Assembly: GCA_964611385.1 (NCBI GenBank)
Contig: CAZSXS010000006.1
Coordinates: 1 to 64,000 of the forward strand
DNA length: 64,000 nucleotides
Direction of reading: 5' to 3'
From: CAZSXS01 sp964611385
Lineage (GTDB): Bacteria > Bacillota > Clostridia > Lachnospirales > CAYPQA01
Made by a program: the position numbers and the translations under genes. The notes beneath the pieces are model-generated. The model did not search any database. It was not told the DNA's origin and saw only the letters and a program-made list of their open reading frames with translations. Shown here one piece after another: positions 24,381 through 33,081 of this stretch (its first letter is position 1; the number at the start of each line of letters is the position of its first letter).

Positions 24381-24420
24381 AAAAAAGTGACAACCACGCA
24401 GAATGGTTGTCACTTTTTTA
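24381..24420 (+). terminator. Bidirectional terminator between beta-mannosidase and rpiR-type gene
   Basis: AAAAAAGTGACAACCA and TGGTTGTCACTTTTTT flank a short loop; it serves both convergent genes, 1 bp after one stop and 3 bp after the other. Confidence 0.9.
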
Positions 24421-24423
24421 TTG

Positions 24424-25284
24424 TTAAAGCAGCTTTTTCGCAATCGCATTGGCAGTGATATCAAGGTTTTCACTGCAACGCACTCCGTTTTTTCTGCAGT
24501 ATTCATTGAAGAGGACATCAATGATAAATAAAATTGCCATTTTGGCAGCGATGGAGCCAGATTGAAGGGGCCCTTCCTTCGATCCGCAAAGCAACGTCAC
24601 GTTGGCATAAGCGGCACCGGGTGATTTTTTAAAGTGGGTAATTAGGATAACCTTCACCTTTCTTTCGCTGGCAAGCTTGAGCGTATCAATCATTTCCTTG
24701 ACGGCGCCAGAGTAGGACAAGTAGACGATCACATCCTCTTCGCCAAGGATGGAGGCGGACATAGCCTGAAAGTGGGAGTCCATAATACAATGAATATTGG
24801 GGATGACCGTAACGAACCGCGCCCAAAGCTCCATAGCCATAACAAGCCCTCCGCCCTGTCCAAAGCAGTAAATGTTCCTTGCGGCGTTAAGGATTTCGAC
24901 CGTCTCTATAATTTCGCTTTCGTCAAAAAGCTCCAGCGTCTGGTGCAAGGCACCTACATTAACCGTGTAAAGCTTCTTGCACAGCTCAAGAATACTGTCC
25001 CCCGGCAAAATTTTTGTAAACTGGCTGTATTCGCTGCCGTTCACGCTGGCCGCACTGGACTTTGCAAGGGCAAGCTTAAAAGCATTATAGCCGTCAAAGC
25101 CCATGGCCCGGCAAAACCGAAACACAGTAGATTCAGCAACGCCACACTCCTCAGCCAAGGTTGTGATGGACATGAACTGTGTTTCAACCTTGTTCGCAAA
25201 AATATAGTCAGCGACCTTTTTAGACATCTTAGTAAGGCTGTTATATTGATTCGTCATATAACTCAGTACATCTGCATTATTCAT
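24424..25284 (-). CDS. MurR/RpiR family transcriptional regulator
   Basis: The 286-residue protein has the N-terminal HTH_6 domain (SLTKMSKKVADYIF, then TTLAEECGVAESTVFRFCRA) and a C-terminal SIS sugar-phosphate domain (RNIYCFGQGGGLVMAMELWA, VIVYLSYSGAVKEMIDTLKL). Such regulators sense sugar phosphates, here plausibly a sialic-acid breakdown product. ATG 25284 is preceded by AAGGAGAG; the open frame to 25437 covers its own promoter. It is divergent from the sialoglycan importer, the usual layout for a local regulator. Confidence 0.92.
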   Translation of the reverse strand: MNNADVLSYMTNQYNSLTKMSKKVADYIFANKVETQFMSITTLAEECGVAESTVFRFCRAMGFDGYNAFKLALAKSSAASVNGSEYSQFTKILPGDSILELCKKLYTVNVGALHQTLELFDESEIIETVEILNAARNIYCFGQGGGLVMAMELWARFVTVIPNIHCIMDSHFQAMSASILGEEDVIVYLSYSGAVKEMIDTLKLASERKVKVILITHFKKSPGAAYANVTLLCGSKEGPLQSGSIAAKMAILFIIDVLFNEYCRKNGVRCSENLDITANAIAKKLL

Positions 25285-25365
25285 CTTCAACTCTCCTTTA
25301 AGGAATTCCAATTCCCTGAATGCTCTTCGGCATTTAATCTCTATGCCTTTTCTCATTTGCATTTC

Positions 25366-25394
25366 ATTATATCTGCAAATAAAAAAACTTTCAA
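25366..25394 (-). promoter_or_regulatory. Promoter of the RpiR-type regulator
   Basis: On the minus strand TTGAAA (25389-25394), 17 bp, TATAAT (25366-25371). Confidence 0.75.
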
Positions 25395-25421
25395 CCGAGC
25401 TACTTTCCCCTAAAAAAATAA

Positions 25422-25436
25422 TGGAAAAAGTTTTCA
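25422..25436. promoter_or_regulatory. Operator-like inverted repeat, site 1
   Basis: TGGAAAAAGTTTTCA resembles site 2 at 25483-25497 and lies about 28 bp upstream of the regulator's -35 box. Binding by the RpiR-type protein is inferred. Confidence 0.45.
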
Positions 25437-25481
25437 TTCATTATCACTATAAAAAATATATTTTTTTGTTTAAAATGGATA

Positions 25482-25510
25482 TTGAAAAATATTTTCACGG
25501 ATGATATACT
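25482..25510 (+). promoter_or_regulatory. Importer promoter overlapped by operator-like repeat, site 2
   Basis: TTGAAA (25482-25487), 17 bp and TATACT (25505-25510) form a promoter whose -35 lies inside TGAAAAATATTTTCA (25483-25497), a near-perfect inverted repeat. A repressor bound there would block the importer operon. The rest of the 420-bp AT-rich gap to 25706 holds a roughly 190-nt leader and no gene. Confidence 0.6.
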
Positions 25511-25706
25511 TCTTTTTAAATAATTGGTCATTTAGCAAGACATTAACTCTAAAAATTAGTTAGTATTTTTTTATTTTTTATGCATAATATTTTAATACTC
25601 TATGTTTTTTATTGTAAGATATCGTCATTATATTGTCTAACTTTTTTAACATAATCAAAAAAGAAATTTTTTTCATTATAGGCTTAGGCCGTAAAAGGAG
25701 GATTTT

Positions 25707-26642
25707 ATGCAAACAAAAAGGAAAAGCAACTCAGCCCTTGCAAGAAGTGTAAAAAGACATGTTCCTTATTACCTTTTCTTGATTCCGGCTATCATTTTGG
25801 TTGCGGTTTTCAGCTATGCCCCTATGTATGGCATAGTGATCGCATTCAAAGATTTCAAGATGGCAAGAGGAATTATAGGGAGCCAATGGGTCGGCCTTAA
25901 GCATTTTAAGTATGTGTTTTCAGATCCGGGTTTTTACAGGGTGCTTTACAACACCATCAAAATTAGTTTTCTTACCCTTCTTACTTCCTTCCCCCTCACC
26001 ATCGTCTTTGCCCTGCTCGTGAACGAAATTATGAACCTGCCCTTCAAAAAGGTGGTTCAAACCATTACATATTTGCCGCATTTTCTGTCCTGGGTTGTTG
26101 TCGGCGCTTTCGTTTATCAGATTTTATCTCCCTCTAACGGAATCGTAAACGCCATCCTGATGAAGCTTGGTCTGATTAATAAGCCGATTTACTTCGTCGT
26201 TGAGCAATACGCCTTCATACCGATGTACTTGATCACAAACCTTTGGAAGACCACAGGCTATAGTATCGTAATCTACCTGTCCACCATTGCCGGAATTGAT
26301 CCTGGCTTATATGAGTCGGCCACCATCGACGGTGCGAACCGTTTCCATCGTGTTCTTTACATTACCCTCCCGGCTCTGGCGCCTACCATTTCCACACTTT
26401 TGATCCTTCGAGTCAGCTCCTTAATCAGCGTAGGCTTTGATCCGATTTTCAATCTGTACACACCCTCAACTTATCCGGTTGCGGATGTTATTTCCACTTA
26501 TGTTTACCGTTTAGGATTGGTTGAAGCAAGATATGATGTTACCACTGCGATTGGATTGGCCCAGAATGTTGTCGGACTGATGCTTGTACTTTCCAGCAAC
26601 TGGCTTGCGCGTAAGGCTAATCCGGATTATCGTGTCATTTAA
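25707..26642 (+). CDS. Sugar ABC transporter permease (LplB/UgpA-like)
   Basis: A 311-residue membrane protein with six predicted spans. The loop that contacts the ATPase, YESATIDGANRFHRVLYITL, carries the EAA motif. The RHVPYYLFLIPAIILVAVFS start and SYAPMYGIVIAFKDF are typical of the LplB branch that imports oligosaccharides. AAAGGAGG precedes the ATG. The ATP-binding subunit is not in the operon; in Bacillota such systems commonly borrow a shared MsmX-type ATPase. Confidence 0.93.
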   Translation: MQTKRKSNSALARSVKRHVPYYLFLIPAIILVAVFSYAPMYGIVIAFKDFKMARGIIGSQWVGLKHFKYVFSDPGFYRVLYNTIKISFLTLLTSFPLTIVFALLVNEIMNLPFKKVVQTITYLPHFLSWVVVGAFVYQILSPSNGIVNAILMKLGLINKPIYFVVEQYAFIPMYLITNLWKTTGYSIVIYLSTIAGIDPGLYESATIDGANRFHRVLYITLPALAPTISTLLILRVSSLISVGFDPIFNLYTPSTYPVADVISTYVYRLGLVEARYDVTTAIGLAQNVVGLMLVLSSNWLARKANPDYRVI

Positions 26643-26653
26643 GGGGGATTGAA

Positions 26654-27556
26654 ATGTCTAAGAAAAATAAAATCAAAGCTTCTCTGAGCAGCAATATTTT
26701 TGATACCTGCAATGCTATTTTCATGATACTATTTTGTATTACCATTCTTCTACCCTTTTGGGATATGATCGTGCGCTCCCTCTCCCGGCCGATTGATATT
26801 TCATACATGGGGATTAATTTCTTTCCACCTGTCCCCACTCTGGATGCCTATAAATATTGCTTCAAGGATGCTCAGTTTTTGGGTGCGTTTTTTATCTCTG
26901 TTTCCAGAACGGTTTTGGGCACGATTCTCCATCTTTTGATTTGCTGCATGGCTGCTTTCGCTCTTTCCAAAAGCGATATGCCCTTTCGTAAGGTGATCAT
27001 GACCTTTTTGATCGTTCCAATGTTTTTCTCTGGTGGTATGATTCCTACGTATATTAATATAAAGAACTTAGGACTACTAAATAATTTCCTGGTTTATATT
27101 ATTCCCTCCGCTTTCAGCATCTTCGATACCATTATTATCAGAAACTTTCTCTATTCCATCGACAGCGCTATGGAAGAAGCAGCCAGCATAGACGGTGCTT
27201 CGGAGCTAAGAATTTTCTTCCAGATTCTGATTCCGCTTTCAAAGCCTGTGCTTGCAACGGTTGCTCTTTGGCAAATGGTTGGCCAGTGGAACTCCTGGTT
27301 TGACAATATGCTCTATAACCGAAACGCCGAGAACCTTTTGACCTTACAGTATCTGCTTAGACGACTGATGACTACCCTTCTGCGGACCCCTGATACAGCC
27401 TATGAGGCAGACATGATGGCAGGGGCCATCAATATGAACCCGGACACAGTTAAAGCCGCTACCACCGTCCTGGTTATCTTACCAATAGTAATGGTTTATC
27501 CTTTTATCCAAAAGTATTTTGTGAAAGGCATCATGGTTGGAGCTGTAAAGGGGTAA
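26654..27556 (+). CDS. Sugar ABC transporter permease (LplC/YtcP-like)
   Basis: A 300-residue partner permease, 11 bp after the first. It has about six spans, LLPFWDMIVRSLSRPIDISY near the N-terminus, the conserved FSGGMIPTYINIKNLGLLNN loop of this branch, and the EAA loop MEEAASIDGASELRIFFQIL. It ends with the family's KYFVKGIMVGAVKG. GGGGGATT precedes the ATG. Together the two form the membrane channel. Confidence 0.93.
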   Translation: MSKKNKIKASLSSNIFDTCNAIFMILFCITILLPFWDMIVRSLSRPIDISYMGINFFPPVPTLDAYKYCFKDAQFLGAFFISVSRTVLGTILHLLICCMAAFALSKSDMPFRKVIMTFLIVPMFFSGGMIPTYINIKNLGLLNNFLVYIIPSAFSIFDTIIIRNFLYSIDSAMEEAASIDGASELRIFFQILIPLSKPVLATVALWQMVGQWNSWFDNMLYNRNAENLLTLQYLLRRLMTTLLRTPDTAYEADMMAGAINMNPDTVKAATTVLVILPIVMVYPFIQKYFVKGIMVGAVKG

Positions 27557-27593
27557 TCCTTATTATAAATCAAAAAATGAAAGGAGTAATTTT

Positions 27594-29285
27594 ATGAAAA
27601 GGTTTAAAAAAGTGTCTGCAGCCTGCTTAGCTATTTTGATGATGGTAGGGCTTACGAGCTGCAACGAAACAAAGTCACCATCCGCCTCCAGTACGCCAGC
27701 GTCCTCTTCTCCATCTGTTTCTGCTTCTACTGCGCCCTCCGGCGGTCTTTCACCCAGAGGGGTTCAGCTTGCCGAGCCTGATAAGAAATACAAAATTTCT
27801 TACACCGGCATGTGGTCTATTGAGTACAAACCGGGTAATCCTTCCGAAAAGCTTGTCAATGAAGCCTTGAATGTTGAGGTGGAATTTAAGAAGGCAGATA
27901 CCACTGAGGCCTTGAATGTAATGTTGGCCTCCGGAGAAATGCCAGACTGCGGTTGGATCGGAAAAGACGTCAGCTACATGTATGAGCAGGAGCTTGCACG
28001 CACCATCCCTGTGGATCTGGTCAAAAAATATGCGCCCTCCTACATCAAGAATTACGACCAATACCCCGTTCTCTATGCGGCAACCTTAAACCCCAAAGAT
28101 AAAAGTGTCTTTAACTATCTGACGGGTGTAACCTTTCAGTTCGTAGATTACTACCTCCCCAATGATTACTACCGTTACGACTGGATTGAAAACTTGGGCA
28201 TAAACCTTGGCGTGAAGGTCGAGCAGGTTCATGAAAACCTTTTTGTCGCAGAAGACGGAATCGCTGTAGATAAATATACAGAGATTATGGAAAAGTTCGT
28301 TAAGAATGATCCCAATAAGACCGGCAAGGCAGACACAGTAGGCATGAACATTCCAAACCTGGCTCAAACCGCGATCATGACCGGCTTCGGCTTCTCAACG
28401 GGTGTCAATGAAGTGAATGGCAGAGGCGAGCAGTTCTATGCAACCCCCGGTTATAAGGAATATTTAAAGTACTTAGCAAAGATGTATAAAGATGGTCTTT
28501 TAGACCCACAGGCTTTCCAGAATGTCCGCAACCTTTCTTGGGAGCGCGTGAACAAAGAGGAAGCTGGATATTGGATTACCTCCACCAACTCCCTGCAAAC
28601 CTGGGCCATTGAGCGTCCTCCTCTGACCCTGCTTCAAAAAGTTCCGGATGTAAAAATCCTTTTGACCCCTGGTCTTAGACCTGAAGGCGGCAAGGTAAGA
28701 GCAAGAGTAAACTCTTCTCCAGCTTATGGTACCTTCTATATCAACGCCAAGATTAAGGATGAAGGCAAGCTTATCAGAATTCTTGAATTTGCAGAGTATA
28801 CCCTCTTTGGTAAGGATAGAGCTTCCTTGTTCTTTGGAGAAGAAGGTATTGACTGGGAATGGGAAAATGGCAAGCCGAAGCAACTCAACGTACTTCCTTC
28901 TGGTGAAAAAGGAACTTGGGCCTTTTCACAGTTCGGACAGGATGCAGAAGTTACAAAGTGGATTTCTTACGAGCCTTTATTCGAGGCAGGCTTGAAATAC
29001 TGGGCAAAGGAAGCCAATGGATCCTGGATGTCTATGCAGGAGCCTCCGTATAAGGAAGACATTAAGAGAGAAACCAATTACACCGCTTTAGCCAGCAAGG
29101 CCAATGTCGATATCAATCCATATGTGGAAACGTACCGCTCCGAATGCGTTCTGGGGAATAAGGACGTAGACGCAACTTGGGATGCTTATATCGCTGAATT
29201 AAACCGTATGGGCTACAAGGATATGATGGATGAACTCAATAAGGTTGCTCCGGTAGTTGAAATTATTAAGGAGTTTTCTAAGTAG
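27594..29285 (+). CDS. Extracellular solute-binding lipoprotein
   Basis: A 563-residue lipoprotein: N-terminal MKRFKK, hydrophobic stretch, lipobox LTSC with Cys23 as the lipidated residue, then a Ser/Pro/Ala-rich linker of about 25 residues. The rest is a large family 1-type binding protein of the LplA kind used with LplBC permeases for oligosaccharides. GAAAGGAG precedes the ATG. Context points to sialylated or mannosylated oligosaccharides as ligand, which is inference. A terminator-like hairpin follows. Confidence 0.92.
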   Translation: MKRFKKVSAACLAILMMVGLTSCNETKSPSASSTPASSSPSVSASTAPSGGLSPRGVQLAEPDKKYKISYTGMWSIEYKPGNPSEKLVNEALNVEVEFKKADTTEALNVMLASGEMPDCGWIGKDVSYMYEQELARTIPVDLVKKYAPSYIKNYDQYPVLYAATLNPKDKSVFNYLTGVTFQFVDYYLPNDYYRYDWIENLGINLGVKVEQVHENLFVAEDGIAVDKYTEIMEKFVKNDPNKTGKADTVGMNIPNLAQTAIMTGFGFSTGVNEVNGRGEQFYATPGYKEYLKYLAKMYKDGLLDPQAFQNVRNLSWERVNKEEAGYWITSTNSLQTWAIERPPLTLLQKVPDVKILLTPGLRPEGGKVRARVNSSPAYGTFYINAKIKDEGKLIRILEFAEYTLFGKDRASLFFGEEGIDWEWENGKPKQLNVLPSGEKGTWAFSQFGQDAEVTKWISYEPLFEAGLKYWAKEANGSWMSMQEPPYKEDIKRETNYTALASKANVDINPYVETYRSECVLGNKDVDATWDAYIAELNRMGYKDMMDELNKVAPVVEIIKEFSK

Positions 29286-29338
29286 TCTAAATTCCACGCC
29301 AATGTATGGTGAATCTAAACTGCCAAAAGCAGTATGTG

Positions 29339-29373
29339 TATGGGGAGGTGTCTCGGCACTTCCCCATATTTTT
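29339..29373 (+). terminator. Intra-operon terminator/attenuator after the binding protein
   Basis: TATGGGGAGGTG and CACTTCCCCATA form a 12-bp stem with one wobble pair, followed by TTTTT, 53 bp past the lipoprotein stop and 22 bp before the next start. It probably allows partial read-through. Confidence 0.75.
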
Positions 29374-29394
29374 ACCAAAATAAAGGAGGTCAAG

Positions 29395-30531
29395 GTGAAA
29401 GAACAAAGGGATTCATTACTCTACAAAAGTCACATCCCCCATGTGAATATTGCAGGACTTGAAGGCTATCATTCTGTTACTGACAGGGAGGAAGGTGTGT
29501 ATTTGGGGCACCCGGACAGTATCCTTTTGGATGACGGAACCCTATGCACCTTTTATCCCAAGGGGCACGGAAAAGGAGAAATTCTGTTCAAGACTAGCAA
29601 TGACGAAGGGAGGAGCTGGTCAAAAAGACTGCCTCTTCCAGAGAGCTTTAAAACCAGCATGGAAACGCCAACGGTCTACAGGATTGAATCCAAAAATCAT
29701 CCTCTCAGTGTGCTGCTGGTCAGCGGAAACCCCTATGGAGAAGGTGGCTTTCGCACGGCTTGGTCCTATGATAACTGCAAAACTTTTACTGAGATGAAAA
29801 GCTTTTATGACGATATCGGAACTGTTTCTATCGTTGCTCATGCAAGCTTGACAAAACTGAAAGACAAGGATGGCAGTGAGCGTTGGATGGGAATATTCCA
29901 TGATCGGGAATACAATAACTGGAAGACCTTTTTGACTTTGGATGCAGATGGAAAGGAAAGCTGGTCAAGGCCGGAAAGGCTGCTTGCGGAACATGATGCC
30001 ATTGAAAAGGAAGCCCAGCTCTGTGAAATTGAGATTGTGCGTTCCCCAGACGGACAGGAGCTTGCCCTATTGGCTAGAGCTCAACGAAAAATGCATAACG
30101 CAATGATCGCCTTTTCCACCGATGAAGGGGAAACCTGGAGCTGCCCCAAGGAATTGCCCCGCACGCTGATGGGAGAGCGGCACAAAGCCTGTTATACAAA
30201 GGATCAGTCACGCCTGGTAATCACCTTCAGAGACATTATCCGAAATGTGCATGATGATACAAAATGGCTAGCCGGAAACTTCATTGCTTGGGTGGGCTGC
30301 TATGAGGATTTACGAAAAGGAAAAGAAGGCGATTATACTGTACGGCTTGGAGAAGACTTCAGCTTGAAGCGAGGCGGTGATTGCGGATATGCTGGGTTGG
30401 TACTCACCGAAAATGAAACTTTTGTGGCCACGACCTACGGTCACTGGGACAGGGCAAAGCCAGAAGAGTGTTACGTTCGGACGAGTCGCTTTACCTTAAC
30501 AGATCTGGACAGAAGGGCCTTTGGGCTTTAG
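29395..30531 (+). CDS. Sialidase-fold (BNR repeat) protein
   Basis: A 378-residue protein with a GTG start at 29395 behind AAGGAGGTCAAG; the open frame upstream covers the attenuator. Three Asp-box-like motifs are visible (TSNDEGRSWS, SYDNCKTF, STDEGETWS), the beta-propeller mark of sialidases. GHPDSILLDDGTLCTFYPKG resembles the distant exo-alpha-sialidase group, but the RIP motif is missing, so the substrate is uncertain. No signal peptide, so it should act on imported material. First gene after the transporter. Confidence 0.8.
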   Translation: MKEQRDSLLYKSHIPHVNIAGLEGYHSVTDREEGVYLGHPDSILLDDGTLCTFYPKGHGKGEILFKTSNDEGRSWSKRLPLPESFKTSMETPTVYRIESKNHPLSVLLVSGNPYGEGGFRTAWSYDNCKTFTEMKSFYDDIGTVSIVAHASLTKLKDKDGSERWMGIFHDREYNNWKTFLTLDADGKESWSRPERLLAEHDAIEKEAQLCEIEIVRSPDGQELALLARAQRKMHNAMIAFSTDEGETWSCPKELPRTLMGERHKACYTKDQSRLVITFRDIIRNVHDDTKWLAGNFIAWVGCYEDLRKGKEGDYTVRLGEDFSLKRGGDCGYAGLVLTENETFVATTYGHWDRAKPEECYVRTSRFTLTDLDRRAFGL

Positions 30532-30562
30532 TTGAGCCTTGTTTTCTACCTTGGAGGTTAAG

Positions 30563-31606
30563 ATGAAGAACTATATTTATGAGGACGGCGTTTTTTCCTA
30601 TGAAGGAGCTATCTCTGTGGAGCAAAACGGCTACAGCCAGCCTTGGCGCATTGATTTTTCAAGATATGAGCTTTTCCCGGTTCTCACAGAAGATGTGGCT
30701 AGGTTGCCCGCCGGAGTAAGACTTTGTTTTCATACGGATGCGGTCAACATCAGCCTGAGACTTCATGACATAGGTGGGAGACCTGAAAAATTACATCAGG
30801 GACGCAATCCCTTCCTGGAGGTTTTTGTAAACGGAGTCAAGCATCAGGATCTCCCCTATGCGCTTGAAGGAGGCTTCTATCCCTTAAATCCCTTACCCGA
30901 GGGTGCCAAGGATGTGGTCATCTGGCTGGACAACTGCTTTCCTTTTCGCTTGGAAGCCCTGGGTATTGATGAGGGCGCAAGCATTCGAAAGCTGAGTGCC
31001 TGTGAAAATGGAATCCGGCAAAAAAGATGGGTTCATTACGGAAGCTCCATCAGCCACTCTGTACAGGCAGAAGGCCCAGCTAGCACTTGGAATGCCCTTG
31101 TTGCCCAGAGAGCAAATTTACATTTGACCAGCCTGGGTTATCGGGGGCAGTGTATGTTGGATCCCATGGTGGGTCTGATGATTGGTGAGTTGGAAGCGGA
31201 TTTGATTACGCTAAAAATCGGAATCAACCTACACTTGGGCGCTTTAAGTGACAGAACCTTTGAACCTTGTGTGATTGGTCTTCTGATGAACATTTTGGAA
31301 AAGCACCCGAATACGCCGATTTATATTATTTCTCCTATATACTGTAAATTCAGGGACATGGAGTACAGCAGAAATGATTGCGGCTACACGCTGCCGGAAA
31401 TGCGGGCTGTGCTTGAATCTGTGGTACATAAGTTTAATCGCTTGGGTTACAGTACTGTTCGTTATCTGGACGGACTGAAGCTGTACACCAAAGAAGACAT
31501 TGAAAATCACTCCGATGCCCTGCACCCGGATGCAGAAGGGCAGTACATTATGGCAAATAATTTTTATCAGCAGGTCATAAAAGAGTTTGAACGAGGTGAA
31601 GAATGA
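30563..31606 (+). CDS. SGNH-family hydrolase (esterase), first of two
   Basis: A 347-residue protein from ATG 30563 (GGAGG 5 nt upstream). An N-terminal beta-sandwich-like part precedes an SGNH domain: VHYGSSISHS (nucleophile Ser in GSS), a Gly block LGYRGQCMLDP, ITLKIGINLHLG (Asn block) and the catalytic pair in SDALHPDAEG (Asp and His). SGNH enzymes of this layout remove acyl groups from sugars. Among sialidase genes, sialate O-acetylesterase is the likely role, but not proven. Its stop overlaps the next start by 4 bp. Confidence 0.82.
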   Translation: MKNYIYEDGVFSYEGAISVEQNGYSQPWRIDFSRYELFPVLTEDVARLPAGVRLCFHTDAVNISLRLHDIGGRPEKLHQGRNPFLEVFVNGVKHQDLPYALEGGFYPLNPLPEGAKDVVIWLDNCFPFRLEALGIDEGASIRKLSACENGIRQKRWVHYGSSISHSVQAEGPASTWNALVAQRANLHLTSLGYRGQCMLDPMVGLMIGELEADLITLKIGINLHLGALSDRTFEPCVIGLLMNILEKHPNTPIYIISPIYCKFRDMEYSRNDCGYTLPEMRAVLESVVHKFNRLGYSTVRYLDGLKLYTKEDIENHSDALHPDAEGQYIMANNFYQQVIKEFERGEE

Positions 31607-33024
31607 AAAGTATAGAAAAGCATATTTTGTTCGAAAAGGGTATGAATGGGTGTTTTAACTATAGAATCCCTTCCCTATTAACCACGGCCAAGGGCACCTT
31701 GATTGCAGCCATTGACGCACGGGTGGATGCGGACGGGGACAACCCAAACAATATTGACAAGGCCATTCGAAGGAGTTCGGATTGTGGCAAAACCTGGAGT
31801 GAGATTGAGGTCATTGTGGATTATCCCGGGCAGGGGCGCAAGGAAGGCGCCGCAGCTATCGATCCGGCCATGCTTTATGATAGCGATACAGACACCATCT
31901 GGATGATCTACTGCCATACACCCGGAGGCATTGGCCTGTGGAATTCCCATCCAGGTGTGGGCTTTAATGAAAACGGAAACAAGCTGCTCTATGATCCTGA
32001 TAGAAATGAGTATGAGTTGAGATTTGAAGAACCTGATACTGGCGAAGCTTCGGGGGGAAGTATAGACACTGCGGCACAAGCGGTTTATAGAAGCAAGGGC
32101 CGTGTGTACCGAAATGGAGAGGAAACGGACTATATCGTTCTGGAGAATGGCGAGTTGCTTCAGAACGGCAAGTCTGTGGGCAATCTTTTCTTGAACAAAG
32201 GCCCGTTGCTTGAGGCCAGAACTTCTTTTCTCCAAGCGATATGCAGTGAGGACGATGGTCTAAGCTGGAGCAAGCCTATTGATTTGAATGTACAGATCAA
32301 GGAAGAGTGGATGCGTTTCATCGGAGCGGGTCCAGGTGTGGGGATACAGTTGAAAAGCGGCAAGCATAAGGGTAGGCTTGTGTTCCCTATTTACTATTCC
32401 AATCATACCAATGCTAGTCATCCCATGTTGTCCTGCTGCTTGATTTACAGTGATGACCACGGAAAGACTTGGCAAAGAGGGAAATCTCCCAACGACGGCA
32501 GGGTGTTTAAGGGGCAAAGCCTGGATTCGAAAAGCCTCAGCCTAGAAGAAGCCCAATTGACGGAGGCACAAGTGGTGGAGCTTTCAAACGGTGCACTTAA
32601 GCTCTACATGCGAAATCATGCAACGGAAAGAAAAGTCGTCTATGCCATAAGTGAGGACGGAGGCGAAAGCTTCGGAGAGGTCTGCTTTGATGAATTTTTG
32701 CTGAATCCCATTTGCCAATTTTCGGTGATTTCTGTTCCCTGCTTGGGTGAATCTCGTGGTGAAGGTGAAGGTCAAGACAGGGTTGAGGGCAATACCTTGC
32801 TCTTTTCGGGTCCCCTTGACCAACAAGCTCGGATCAAGGGCAAAGTCCTTTTAAGTCGGGATGAGGGGAAAAGCTGGACTCCCATCAAAGACCTTACGGA
32901 CGGAAGCTTTATGTATTCCTGTCTGAGTGTTCTACCGGACGGAAGTATTGGCGTTTTTTATGAAGCGTATGAGGAAAACACTAAGGACATTCAAAATATT
33001 TTTGAAAGCTTTTACCTAACTTGA
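31603..33024 (+). CDS. Exo-alpha-sialidase (neuraminidase, GH33-like)
   Basis: A 473-residue sialidase releasing terminal sialic acid. FNYRIPSLLTTAKGTLIAAI holds the RIP motif with Arg21 of the arginine triad. Four Asp boxes follow: SSDCGKTWS, SEDDGLSWS, SDDHGKTWQ and SEDGGESFG. LTEAQVVELSNG has the conserved Glu that activates the nucleophile, and FMYSCLSVLPDGSIGVFYE has the catalytic Tyr. An inserted segment at about 120-195 is typical of the lectin-like loop seen in several bacterial sialidases. No signal peptide, so intracellular. The start overlaps the esterase stop (ATGA). Confidence 0.93.
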   Translation: MKSIEKHILFEKGMNGCFNYRIPSLLTTAKGTLIAAIDARVDADGDNPNNIDKAIRRSSDCGKTWSEIEVIVDYPGQGRKEGAAAIDPAMLYDSDTDTIWMIYCHTPGGIGLWNSHPGVGFNENGNKLLYDPDRNEYELRFEEPDTGEASGGSIDTAAQAVYRSKGRVYRNGEETDYIVLENGELLQNGKSVGNLFLNKGPLLEARTSFLQAICSEDDGLSWSKPIDLNVQIKEEWMRFIGAGPGVGIQLKSGKHKGRLVFPIYYSNHTNASHPMLSCCLIYSDDHGKTWQRGKSPNDGRVFKGQSLDSKSLSLEEAQLTEAQVVELSNGALKLYMRNHATERKVVYAISEDGGESFGEVCFDEFLLNPICQFSVISVPCLGESRGEGEGQDRVEGNTLLFSGPLDQQARIKGKVLLSRDEGKSWTPIKDLTDGSFMYSCLSVLPDGSIGVFYEAYEENTKDIQNIFESFYLT

Positions 33025-33025
33025 C

Positions 33026-33063
33026 TATACTCAGTATAGAAACTGTTTTAGAAACTGAGTCTA
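33026..33063 (+). repeat. Minimal TACTCAGT-type element (ends only)
   Basis: TATACTCAGT (33026-33035) and ACTGAGTCTA (33054-33063) face each other across 18 bp, between the sialidase stop and the next gene. It looks like an internally deleted copy of the ~100-bp element found at 44123 and 53171. Confidence 0.65.
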
Positions 33064-33081
33064 CGAAGCTGGAGGAAACGT

